64,000 nucleotides of DNA from Phlebotomus papatasi (GCF_024763615.1 NC_077222.1:54064001-54128000); one strand, 5' to 3'. Shown: positions 23,534-34,298, counted from the first letter of the stretch. Notes: a model not told the origin generated them from the sequence alone. Numbers and translations are program-made.

Positions 23534-25363
23534 TAGGTGAGATTCTTAACAATCTCACCTACTATAATCCTAACAAAATTTCATGTCGTCCGATCGACCT
23601 CAAATTTGGCCAAAATGTGTTTCAGCACTTCCTGATCACGAATATATATGTGGCTAATTTACGTTCCCGGCCGGCCGGCTGGCCGGCCGGCCGCTCTTTG
23701 GAGCTTAATAGCTCCTAAACTAAAAAAGATATCGACTTGCGGTTTTCGGCAAAGGTTATATATCGGGTGAAAATTGCAACTTGGTGCATTGACCCCCCAC
23801 CCCCCACCCCTCCTTCCGCCATTTTGAAGACCCCCCTTTTTTTGTTTTCTCAATAGCTCCGCCCCTATGGCATCGATCGGGCTCAAATTTTAGCATGTTA
23901 TAGCTGGGCCTTAGAGCTTTCCATCAATACCAAACTTAAGGTCCCCTGACCCCCCAGACCCGAGCTATAAGGGTCCAAAAAAAATTTCTTAAAATGGCCA
24001 TAACTCCGGTTCTAATTGTCAGAATTTAAAAAGTGAGGGCTTTTTGGAAAGCTCTCGTGAAATGCCACTTCCCCTTCTAACATCGCAAGTTCATAAAACC
24101 ACCGCTAGGGGCGCTGTTATTAAAAAGAAAATTTGTAAATCTTATAAGTTAAATAACTCAAAAATTCCATTGTGCATCGGGCTGAAATTTTAGTATGTTG
24201 TAGCCGTTGATTATACCTATCAAACAAAAAAAACCTTAAGTCGATCCATAACCCCTGACCCGAGCTATAAGGGGTCAAAGTTCGAACATTGACCGGCCTC
24301 TATCTCCGGTTCTAATTAACATATCGACCTAAATTTTACCTTTTTGGTTTCGTCTCGATGAGCACTTTCAGATGGAAGTTCAAAAAGTCACCACAGGTGG
24401 CGCTGTGATAGCGTCAAAATTCATCGAAATTCAAAGTCACTTTTCTCAAAAACGGCATTGTGCAAGTTAATGAAATTTTAGTATGTTGTAGTCCAGTCTA
24501 GGACGTTTCCAAAATGGTGCGTATGCGCGCTGTGGTTTCAATAGAACCGGAGATATGAGGGGTCAAAGTTCACAAAATTCAAAAAATCATATCTCCGGTT
24601 CTATTTGACCGATTTTGATGAATGAGGGCTTAAACGAAAGATCTCACCAAATGCTACAACTTTCTAGAACATTTGAACTTCGTGGGACCAACACCAGGGG
24701 CGCCACAGTCGAAAAACCAATTTCAATATCACATAACCTCAATTATCTCGACTGTCGCTGAACCGATTTTGATGATTACTTCGACATAATTGTAGAGCAC
24801 ATTTGTCTCTACATTTCGTCCATACATCATTTTCCGCTCAGACTACGCTATCACTTCGATTTTGCCGTTTAAGTGTGAAAAAATTGATTTTTCCCATAAT
24901 AACGCTTTGAAATCACTCAGATGCCAATTTTACTGCCTCTACTCCACCAAGACACTTAAAATAGGGTTTTAAATGGAAAGTCCCACAAAATACAACAATT
25001 CCTTGATATAGTTGAAGTTCAACAAATGACTACTTGGGGAACTCTGGATGAAAAAACGAGTTAAGAAACAAAAAACCTCGCTTATCTTGGCTTCTGAGTA
25101 ATCGATGAGATCATGTTCTATAGGAAAATTATAGAGTACATTCTGGTCTACATTTCACCCATATATCACTTTTCTGTCAGTTCATCCAAATCCTTGATAT
25201 TTTGGTTTAAATACAAAATTTGTATAATTTCACGAATTTGATTCAAGATAACTGAATGGTGTCTCCCAACTTCAGCTCCAAATCGAATTTGCATGCACTC
25301 CGAGTTAGCTCACGTTAAGAATCTCACCTACATAAGCCGGTTAGGATTATCTGTCCCTTTTAT
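23534..25363 (-). mobile_element. 1.8-kb modular non-coding element, copy B (inverted)
   Basis: Full-length copy in reverse: starts TAGGTGAGATTCTTAACAAT and ends CGTTAAGAATCTCACCTA then CATAAGCCGGTTAGGATTAT and CTGTCCCTTTT. Contains the CGGCCGGC run at about 23668-23693. Its flanks (CCAATATTCTATA and TTATTCAATATT) match the uninterrupted repeat at 21500-21560, giving an empty site. Confidence 0.65.
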
Positions 25364-25477
25364 TCAATATTAAAATTCATAAAGAATAATTTAAGAGAAA
25401 ATAAAGATAATAACCAATTTTTGAAGGTTCCAAACAACGCTCCTGAAAATAAATAGCTCCTCAAAAGAAGTAAATTA

Positions 25478-26743
25478 AAAGGGACAGATAATCTTAATCG
25501 GCTTATGTAGGTGAGATTCTTAACGTGATCTAACTCGAAATGCATGCAAATTCGATTTAGAGCTGAAGTTGGGGGAGACCGTTCAGTTATCTTAAATCTA
25601 ATTCCTAAAAATTATACAAATTTTGATTTTAAACCAAAACATCAAGGATTTGGATGGACTGGCAGAAAAGTGATATAATGGATGTAATGTAGACCAGAAA
25701 GTTCTCTAAAATTGTGCCGTAGAACATGATCTCATCAAATAATCAGAAGCCGAGATAATCGAGGTTGTTTGTTTCTGAACTCGTTTTTTCGACCAGAGCG
25801 CCGCAAGTGTTCATTTGATGAACTTCATCAACTATATCAAAGAATTGTTGTATTTTGTGAGACTTTCAATTTAAAACCCTATTTTAAGTGTCTTGGTCGA
25901 GAAGAAGTAGTCAAATTGGCATCTGAGTGGTTTCAAAGCGTTATTACAGGAAAAATCAATCTTTTCACACTTAAACGACAAAATCGGACAGATGGCATTG
26001 TCTGATCGACAAATTATGTATGGACGATATATAGACATAAATGTTCTCTATAATTATGTCGAAGTAATCATCAAAATCGGTTAAGCACATGTCGAGATAA
26101 TTGAGGTTATGTGATATTGAAATTGGTTTTTCGACTGTGGCGCCCCTGGTGTTGGTCCCACGAAATTCAAGTGTTTTAGAAAGTTGTAGAATTTTATGAG
26201 ATCTTTCATTTGAGCCCTCACTCATCAAAACCGGTCAAATAGAACCGGAGATATGTATTTTTGAATTTCGTGAACTTTGACCCCTCATATCTCCGGTTCT
26301 ATTGTATTCAGAGCGAACCCACGCCACTTTTTGGAAACTTCATAGCCTAGTCTATAACACTCTTAAATTTGATTAACTTACACAATCGAGTTTTTGAGAA
26401 AAATGAGTTTGAATTTTGATGAATTTTGAGGCTATCGCAGCGCCACCTGTGGTGACTTTTTGAACTTCCATCTGAAAGTGCTCATCGAGACGAAACCAAA
26501 AACCCAAAATTTAGGTCAAAATGTTAATTAGAACCGGAGATAGAGGCTGGTAAAATTTGACCCCTTATAGCTCGGGTCATGGTTTATCGATAGACTTAAG
26601 TATTTTTTTGTTTGATAGGTATAATCTACGGCTACTACATACTAAAATTTCAGCCTGATGCACAAAGGAATTTTTGAGTTATTTAATTTTCGTAGGATTA
26701 CAGTAGGTGGAGTAGGTGAGGTTGTTAAGAATCTCACCTAATA
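25478..26743 (+). mobile_element. 1.8-kb modular element, copy C (internally deleted)
   Basis: Forward orientation, head-to-head with copy B and about 115 bp from it. Starts AAAAGGGACAGATAATCTTA and ends GTTAAGAATCTCACCTA. It lacks roughly 550 bp corresponding to 14480-15040 of copy A, including the CGGCCGGC run. Confidence 0.6.
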
Positions 26744-26814
26744 ATTGGCCGGAGTCATGTTGTGTGAATTATATTAAACGAAAACAGGCTTTTAAATAAA
26801 CTTTAGTTGCATTA

Positions 26815-26962
26815 TGTCCAACACACAATAACTTTTATTTTCTAAACATCTTTTTAATATTTCAATGAGCATGAGAGAAACCTAGATCTAGTCATCGCCT
26901 TCATTCTCATAAGCAGTTCCGAAAACATATTTAAGAAACAAAAGTTATTATTACGTTGGGCA
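26815..26962. mobile_element. Harbinger-like MITE, copy 2 (TTA target)
   Basis: Ends TGTCCAACACACAATAAC and ACGTTGGGCA, flanked by TTA on each side. It lies immediately upstream of the second duplicated peptide gene; its right end survives at the edge of the first. Confidence 0.7.
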
Positions 26963-27073
26963 TTACGCATTACAGAAATTGTATTTCATCGTACCAGTCA
27001 ATTAATCATTATTTACATGCCTTGATACACCTAATAAATCAATTTTATGATATTTATAAATGAGAGCAAACTG

Positions 27074-27081
27074 TATATAAG
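27074..27081 (+). promoter_or_regulatory. TATA box of secreted peptide gene 2
   Basis: TATATAAG, 107 bp before the ATG at 27181, identical in context to the box at 22642. Confidence 0.6.
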
Positions 27082-27180
27082 ATCATGTATTTTTGCATTA
27101 AATCTTAGAGGGAAAATATTAGTGTATCAAAACTTAATGCAATTACATTTTTGTTTTAATATTAAGTTTTCATTGACAAA

Positions 27181-27445
27181 ATGAAATTGTGTTTAATAAC
27201 ATTGTTTATCCTAATGCTCTTACAATTCGGTAAAAGTCACAAAACTCAATTAATACATAATCAATATGAAACTCAAAATTCTTTCAGGACAAAGCTACCC
27301 AAAGAAGCATATGAAACATCCGATTCGAGTAGTACGGAAACCAAACGAGAAGAGAATTCGTCGTCAGGTTATTCGCAACGTTGGGAACCGACGCGATCTC
27401 GAATATCTCTACTCATTTGATCGAATGTTTTCTCATCATTATTAA
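27181..27445 (+). CDS. Small secreted cationic peptide, MKLC type, 68 aa (duplicate 2)
   Basis: Exons 27181-27229 and 27288-27445, same plan as the gene at 22749. Signal exon and intron are almost unchanged. The mature peptide keeps the basic N-terminal half and the RIRRQ site, then differs at several of the last 22 positions: NVGNRRDLEYLYSFDRM against NIRNPRDLEYLYAFDRM, with a His-rich end. Substitutions therefore cluster in the C-terminal third. Its promoter is intact, so both copies are probably expressed. Function unknown. Confidence 0.72.
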
Positions 27446-27649
27446 TGAAATGAACTTGAAAAATTATAGTACTTAAAGTACTTAAAAAAATAAAGAATAT
27501 TAAACATTTGAATCCAAATGGAAGCATTCACTTTGCCGACTGACTAAAAGCCATTCCATTTTACTTACAACGTCCCCAACGTCCCCAACAAAAGTACTTT
27601 ATAATTTTTGCGCTCTTAAAATTTTTAACTAATCAATTTAATGGTTTCC

Positions 27650-28870
27650 TAAATTCGCCGAGTTTTCCCTTGAAACCCGCCATCATGGTTTTGACAAGGT
27701 CATTCCCACTTGTCCTGAATATCCTTTTTCACATTTGAGCAAAATTTTTGGTGTCCTTGGCTGGTTTAGCATTCATTCTCATGTCTCTCTTCAAAATATC
27801 CCAGTTATTTCCCCATTAGCCGAATTTGGGCTATTTGGTGCGTTACAGTCACGGGACACGTATTGGGTGATAGTATCTCCAAGGCATCTTATGGTGTCCT
27901 TGGCATAATGACAGGATGCTAGGTCTGGCCAAAACATTGGAAGAATGTCGTGGTCACGATAAAGAGGCAGAAGACGCTTTTAAACTTCGCGGTTCATTGT
28001 GCCCACCGTAAAGAACTCTTGGCTCCTACGACTACAAGAGCATATCGCCATCCAAACCATGATTTTTTTGGAAACTTCGAGTAGTTCTTGAATCTGTACT
28101 TCTTAGCTACACACGTCTGAGATTTTGCAGAGTAAAATTTTTGACCAGTAGGGGAATTCTGTAATTTTCGTGGCATTGTCATGCGTGAGTTCGAAACCTG
28201 ACAATGCCAATCGAGCTTTTTTTGTCATATCATATGAGTTCGAAAATGCAATTCATTGATTTTTTAATGATATCCCTTTACTTTATGATTTTATGAAAAT
28301 ACCGTACGTCTTGTTTGATTTGTTCAATAAAATTCATTGCCATTTGAATTGCCAGAAATCTCAAATATGTGACTTCTGACAATGCCACGTGAGCTGAAGT
28401 GGCAATGTCACGGCTACAGAATCGCATTTTCGAGAAAGCTCTCTTGAGATTCGAACCCAATTTGTCATATGGCATTGCCAGAGCGTTACAGAATTCCCCT
28501 CCAGGAAGTTGTTTGAAGTCAGCTTTTACGATCGTTTCATCATCCATCAGAATGCACATTTAAAAAACGTGTAAATCCGAACTGAATTTGGGCCCGTTCT
28601 GACGAGGTCGGATTTCACCCAGAACCATAAAAACTGCGATTGTAAAGTATATCAGCTAAAACCCTTTACAAGTTTGTCATTCAATTGTTGACTACTGGTT
28701 GGGCTTTGTAACGATTTCTTTTAGATATTTTGTACCAGGCTGGATGAGATACCCATTTTTTGGTCACATCTCGTGTAGAAGCAGAGAAGTGAATCTTGAA
28801 GTACACAAGCACCATTTTCTCCATTTGGTGGTTAGAATTCCTCGATTCTTACCACAACCTGGTTTTTGAA
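27650..28870 (-). pseudogene. Dead mariner/Tc1-type transposase, split by a MITE
   Basis: On the - strand, the sequence before 28501 encodes CILMDDETIVKADFKQLPG, a mariner block with the first catalytic Asp. After the MITE it resumes with TGQKFYSAKSQTCVAKKY. Further down come GTMNREV, KRLLPLYRDHD and MFWPDLASCHYAKD, the second-Asp block of mariner transposases. Stops and frameshifts interrupt the frame (for example just after GTMNREV), and the final catalytic block is not preserved. A degenerate helix-turn-helix region may lie at 28700-28870. Inactive; element ends were not resolved. Confidence 0.75.
28151..28500. mobile_element. MITE inserted in the mariner transposase (AGGGGAATTCTGTAA ends)
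   Basis: Left GGGGAATTCTGTAA, right TTACAGAATTCCCC, with further inner inverted pairs built on GGCATTGTCA/TGACAATGCC. The host reading frame closes up between LPG and GQKFY when the 350 bp are removed. TA target on the left; the right copy reads TC. Confidence 0.75.
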
Positions 28871-29754
28871 CAATAGTTTTGGTTTACATGAATCGTACTA
28901 AAATTACGTTCTGGACTATCCCACGTGAATTCCCAGTCATTTTTACTATTTGTGAATACGTGAATACGTGGATTTTGAAGATATTTGTCAACTATATGGC
29001 TTCACATCTTTTCTCCATTTTTGTTTAATTTCTCATTGATTAACCCATTCAGTCAATGTACCAGAAATACTTGAGATAGATTGTTCATATTTTGGGATTA
29101 ATTTCCTACAGATTAATAGATGATTTTTTTGAAAAGAAAAAAATTTATCTCTTATGGGGGCGCGGGGAGCCTCTGTCAAACACACGTTTTACCGGTCACT
29201 GAATTTAAATTCTGTGCATTAATTCATTACAAACTTTATTGCTTTAGATAGAGTAAATATCCAAGAACACCAATTGGCAACTAGAATTCAAATCAGGATA
29301 GAGGAAATAGGCCTAGTTTAACAAATTCGACGGGATGTCGTATTTTCCGTCCGCCATTTTGAGCAAAAATTATGCATGACCTTCCGCGAAGCAAGAAAAC
29401 AATAACAAAATGTATTTTCATCTCTGTCGGACTATTTTTCTCAAGTATTTGAATAAGTAATGTTACTAAAAATCTATTCCCGACAGCAATTCGGATAAAA
29501 ATTTTCCAGAAATAAATCATCAAAAATCACTCAATTTGCGTATGATGTATAATACCATGGTAAGGAATGGGTTAATGAACATAATTAGATGGCAATACCA
29601 CTAAAACAAAGTTAATGAATGACACTTCAATGTGTAACCCTCTTAGGAAAAATAAAAGAAATTCACTTATTATCTTAAGTATCGAGAAATTAAATTCCGC
29701 CCGGTGCAAAGATCAATCACGAGATCTCCAAATCGAACAAGAAGTCATTACCAC
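28871..29754. other. Unassigned stretch
   Basis: No gene supported. The right side of the dead mariner probably extends into the first part. A short - strand frame at 29293-29523 has no recognised similarity. Confidence 0.35.
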
Positions 29755-29960
29755 CCTCTAATAATTTTAATTACACGCTTTCTAACACTTAATAAATCTG
29801 TTTTGTTTATTAATCACTGCAGTTAATAAATGAGAGGAAACTATAAAAAAATGTATTTTTTCTTTGAGTTTCAGTATTTGGTTGCAAAAGAACTTGAAAT
29901 TTATAGTAAATCTGTTAACTTTATTATAATTGTCTAATTACAAATGAAAAAAATAATTTG
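29755..29960 (+). promoter_or_regulatory. Orphan promoter of the MKLC type
   Basis: ATTACACGCTTTCTAACAC, TTTATTAATCACTG, AATGAGAGGAAACT and TATAAAAA (29842-29849) match, in the same order, the sequence upstream of the gene at 30855 and, more loosely, those at 22749 and 27181. The ATG that follows (29944) stops after five codons. This looks like a promoter whose MKLC-type coding exon has been lost. Confidence 0.45.
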
Positions 29961-29962
29961 AG

Positions 29963-29970
29963 CATAAAAA
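29963..29970 (+). promoter_or_regulatory. TATA-like box of the MQRMK peptide gene
   Basis: CATAAAAA in GAGCATAAAAACAAAAC, 77 bp before the ATG at 30040 and matching the block upstream of 18326. Confidence 0.45.
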
Positions 29971-30039
29971 CAAAACGTACTAAGAATTTCCTTTTTCTTA
30001 AGCTAAGTATCTTTTTAAAACAAATACTCGATATCTGAA

Positions 30040-30337
30040 ATGCAACGAATGAAGATTTATTTTTATACTTTTCTTCTATTTTCGGTGATGTTATGTAAGT
30101 TTTTCTCTTTATATCATGAAAAATTGTTTACGTTTTTTTTTTAATATAATAGTTCGTTGTATTTTTACAGCTTCTTTAGCATTCAATCTGTTTAGTAGAC
30201 TTAAAGAAAAAGTGTTTTCGTTGATAGACAAAAAACAAGATCAACAACAAGGATATTCCAGTGCATTAAATCCTCCTGAAGTTAAAAATGTTATACAGAA
30301 ACAAAATCAAAAGCAAATTATAACATTTAGTAATTAA
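30040..30337 (+). CDS. Small secreted peptide, MQxxK type, 73 aa
   Basis: Exons 30040-30094 and 30171-30337, GT-AG, phase 1. Signal MQRMKIYFYTFLLFSVML then SSLAF; mature part FNLFSRLKEKVFSLIDKKQD and a Gln/Asn-rich tail ending ITFSN. Paralogue of the gene at 18326: same exon split, the same LKEKVxSLI core and a similar NPPEV/NPDEV block. The polyadenylation signal AATAAA overlaps the stop region (TTAAATAAAATA). No cysteine in the mature part and no known family recognised. Probably secreted; an amphipathic helical N-terminus is suggested by the pattern but not tested. Confidence 0.7.
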
Positions 30338-30854
30338 ATAAAATACCAAATTTGAAAGTTTATTTTATTTCAATTGAACTGAAATGCAGCTGATAATTTT
30401 AAAGCAAAACTCAAAGAGAAATAATGATAGAAAAATCCACTTTATAGTCTCCAAGTCCTTTTGAAACTTTTTTTGTAATGGTGTAACAAAACTCAAATTT
30501 GACTAATAAAAAGTCCTATTCCATACATTCAGTTTTTTCCACCAAGCGGAAGTCGAAGTTACAACTGCGAGAGTCGAGTCAGGATGGATCATTTCCCAAA
30601 TTAACTAACGTTTTATTTACTGCACCACGAGCACAACGATATTCACAGTCTGAACGATAAAAATCATTAGAAGCATAATAATTGCAATTACACGCTTTAT
30701 AACACCTTAAACCTATTTTATTTATTAATCACTGTATATTATAAATAAAAGGAAACTGCACAGTCTTATACTTTTGCAATAAGTTTCAGTATTTTGTTGC
30801 AGAAGTGCTTGAAATTTACAGTTTTCAATATAATTTTCAATTTTCGTATTTAAA

Positions 30855-31384
30855 ATGAAATTATGTTTTATAACACTGTTTATCTTAATAATTTTGCAAT
30901 ACGGTAAAACAAACAAAAATAAATAATGGAGTATAAATCTAAATCTTAAAATTCTTTTAGGACAAAGCTACCCAAAGAACTATTCCAATCATCGAAATCA
31001 TCTAAAAAATAAGTCAAAACAACACGAAAATGAAAGTTACGATGAATCAGATGATGTGATGAGCGATAGTTTAGTAGATCGAGGTATAATTACTTGATTT
31101 AAAAAAAAAAAACAAGAAAAATTAAAAAGCCAGTCAAGAAATCTCGCTTGCAGAAAGGCCTAGTTGTTCTATGCTCTATGGGATATTATGCCCGCATTAT
31201 TATTTATTTTATTATTATTAATTACAATAATCATAATGCCAGTATCTCTATTTTTTGTATTATATTTACAGCACTCTGCAGAATCTTTGGAGCATGCGAA
31301 AATAAACCTCAAAAGACCCCGTGTATTTATTGTGATGATGAAGTTTCAGAACGTAATGTTAGAAATTTCAGAAGAAATTATTGA
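30855..31384 (+). CDS. Small secreted Cys-containing peptide, MKLC type, 94 aa
   Basis: Three exons: 30855-30903 (49 nt), 30961-31083, 31272-31384; both introns GT-AG and phase 1. Signal MKLCFITLFILIILQYG. Exon 2 begins GQSYPK as in the duplicated genes at 22749 and 27181, then becomes acidic (YDESDDVMSDSLVD). Exon 3 encodes a compact four-cysteine end, ALCRIFGACENKPQKTPC followed by IYC, consistent with two disulfides, and closes NFRRNY. AATAAA overlaps the stop codon. TATAAATA at 30740 is a plausible TATA box. This gene proves the phase-1 intron of the family, because its first intron contains stops. No known family recognised; likely a secreted disulfide-stabilised peptide. Confidence 0.7.
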
Positions 31385-32256
31385 ATAAATCCAATTTTCT
31401 CATTAAGAAAACGCATCATCGTGGATTTTAGAAGATTGATAGAAAAAATTAAAATTGAACGATAGTCTATCCATGTCTTTTACATAATAGAGAGGGTGGG
31501 AGAATTTAACGAAGGAGCAGTTTCAATTACTGCATATTTTTTTATTCTTTTGAAAGGATTGGAATAAAATCTTTATGATATAAAAGCAGTACCTACGTCC
31601 CATTCGTACAAAAATTATTAATTTTGCAACCCTTCTCGTTTGAGTTCTACAATTGATTTAAAAAAAAAATAACCACATAAAATTTAAACCATTTGGGATG
31701 TCTTATTTTCGTAAATTTTTAAACCATTGCAGTTATCTATCGAAGTAATATAATTGTAATAACTTACTAGTATAGTGGTTTAATGATTATAATAAAATTT
31801 AAGATGATTCTTACAAATTTGTTTTAAGTTTTAAAAGTACGAGAAGGGCAGTTTGATCAAGTCTTATGCCCTAGACACGCTTACGACTTAAGCAGAAAAA
31901 CGGTTTAACGTAATTATAATCAAAATAATGAACAGATTACATTTTCATCAGTTTCTGACTAATCATGTTCAGTTAACGGGAAACTGTTCGGAATTTAGTC
32001 AAATCATTATTTTGAATATAATTACGGTTTTTATTTCTTTTTTATTTCTTATAAACTGAGCCATTTTTGCGCGAACACAATAGACCAATGAAATTAAAGG
32101 ATAATTGTTTCTATTTTTATTAACACTAGTCTCTATTGGATCTCATAGTATCTAGTTTTATTTCTCATTTTTATATAAAACGACTTCGAAATCCATTTTG
32201 CAATTCAGGGGTTAAATGCCCCACTCTCCCCTATTACTAGAACTCTATGGAAAGTA
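31385..32256. other. Intergenic stretch with half a MITE
   Basis: AT-rich, no gene seen. 31868-32030 is the left half of the CCTAGACACACTTACG family (GCCCTAGACACGCTTACGAC, then GGTTTAACGTAATTATAATC). ATGCCCCACTCTCCCC at 32216-32231 is a lone right end of the GGGGAGACTGGGGC family. Confidence 0.45.
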
Positions 32257-33692
32257 GGGGAGACTGGGGCAAAATTTGTCAAAACGAAAATTTCAATATT
32301 CATTATTTTCTAAAATAAAAGAGACTGAGGCTTGAAATTTTTATTATAGATAGCCTTCATGAACCTTCTTAAACTTACAAAGTTTAAAGGGATTCGAGGA
32401 AGAATTATGTAAAATAAAAAATAATGAAATTTTGAGCCCTATTTTTGGAATATTTAGCTTACAGAAAATATCAATAGGGGAGACTTAGGCAAAAATTCAA
32501 TATCTTCCAAGATAAATAAAATAGTGGCTTAAAATTTTTTCCATAGATAGCCTCCATAGGTCTTCTTCAGTGTCGTAAGTTTGTTAGAATTTCAACAAGG
32601 AATTTAGAAAATAAAAAATATCGAAATTTTGAGCTATATTTTTTAAATATTTTCCGTGCAGAAGATACCAATTATTAGCTACTTATATTAAATTTGATGC
32701 ACTGGTGAATATTTTCCAAATTATCTGGATATTCTTTGAATACGAGTCCGCTATCTATTTTAGAATTTTACAAAGATCCTTTTCTCCAGAAATCCTTTTA
32801 TTAAAAACGACCACTTGGGGTAAAAAGTAACAAAAGCTATAGAGCAAAAAGTAACAAAAACCGAAACAATTTCTGATGTCCCACGGTGAAAACAAACGTC
32901 AATGCTATGTGTCGCCACTCTTGTTGTTTGCATTGGTCAAACAATTTGCAGTCTTTTGTGTGTTTTTTGTAAAATAGCTTAAAATGCGCTTTTCTCGCTC
33001 AGATAGAGAAAACGGTGTTTTACAAAGGTGTAGAAGAATAAATTTCCTATGAAAATATGTAACCTCGGTATTTTACTTAAATTTACGGAATCCCGTAATA
33101 AAGCGAATCAAAATGTGTATTATGCCTGATACTATTTGCCCCAGCATTTTTGAGAATGATCACAAAATTACCTTTTAGAAAACGGCTCGATAAATTTCAC
33201 AGAATTGTAGAGCGGTAAATTTCCTATAAAACTGTGCTAATTAGAAATTTTGGAGGTGCTCGGGTAGCTTTTAAAAAAATAAAATATCCGTTTTGTGACT
33301 TTTTTCCCCAGTCTCCCTTACTGATTAGCTCAATTTAAGCACATTTCTAATTAAAATAGAGAAAAATTATCTTCAACTAAGTTGTAGAGGAATAAATTTC
33401 CTATAAAAATACGTCTATTTGATATTTTTAACGTTTGCGAAAGCAAAACGTCACAAATTATCCGAAGACTGACAAAATTTGCCCCAGCAATTTTGAGAAT
33501 CTCTACAAAATCGACTTTTAGAAAATGATTCGAAAATCACATTTCTTTCGAGATAGAGTAAAATAGTCTTCTGCAATGTTGTAGAACAGTAAATTTCCTA
33601 TAAGAATATGCTCATTATAAAACGTTTAAGTTTTCTCAGAGCTCGTGAAAGAATCAAATATGCGTTTTGACAATTTTTGCCCCAGTCTCCCC
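32257..33692. mobile_element. TA-target MITE (short subtype) containing a nested relative
   Basis: Outer ends GGGGAGACTGGGGCAAAA and TTTTTGCCCCAGTCTCCCC with TA flanks. Without the insertion it would be about 592 bp, matching the element at 8494-9088 (595 bp), which it resembles in reverse orientation. Confidence 0.75.
32477..33318. mobile_element. Nested MITE of the same superfamily (long subtype)
   Basis: Starts GGGGAGACTTAGGC and ends CCCCAGTCTCCC. It sits between AAAATATCAATA and TACTGATTAGCTC; the element at 8494 has the uninterrupted sequence (read in reverse, ATCAATACTGATTAGC). The TA is duplicated exactly. Interior matches 15486-16627. Confidence 0.75.
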
Positions 33693-33699
33693 TAATAAA

Positions 33700-34030
33700 T
33701 ACCTCATTTTTTGACCAAAGATTTTTAACTTAGATCAGAGAATATCTAGAGAAGAATACGACCCATAAAATTAGTAAGGTCTTGATCTCAGCTACAACTT
33801 ACTAAAATTTAAAGACAAATATTCCACAACGAATTTTCGAAAATCGATTTTTTTATTATTCGGACCTTCGCCTAAATCGGATTAAATTGAGGTGTTAGAA
33901 GAGTTGTAGCATATAACGAGAGCTTTCCAAGTCACCAAAGAATTTCAAATTCTAAAGCTTTTAGGCCCGGCTAAACCATTCTAAATTTTGAGATCGATCG
34001 ATGACATAGGGGCTCAGTTGTTAACAAAAT
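33700..34030. repeat. Degenerate fragment of the 1.8-kb modular element
   Basis: Carries diverged copies of its phrases: CTACAACTTACTAAAATTT, ACGAGAGCTTTCCAA, AGGCCCGGCTAAACCATTCT and GATCGATGACATAGGGGC, in the same order as in copy A near 14,550-14,765. Confidence 0.5.
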
Positions 34031-34298
34031 TAAATTTGTTACACTAATTACACTCCTTATGTATTCTAATTTGAAGTTGTAAAGACATTAAAACAAAAAT
34101 ACCACACAAATTTGTTTGTATAGTGTATTACACATAATAACATTTCAATAAATTAGTTTTTCTTTACCATAATTAAATGCATGAATGAACTTGTTTATTT
34201 AATACAAATTAGAAAACTAATTTAAATATACACAAAAAACATTAAATTTATTAGTTTTCAGTTTTTAAATTAGTTCTTCATAAATGGGTAGAGAATAA

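Noticed and set aside
13000..27000. CRISPR-like or bacterial repeat array
   Set aside because: Repeats are transposon copies of variable spacing in a genome with spliced eukaryotic genes; no array of equal repeats and spacers.
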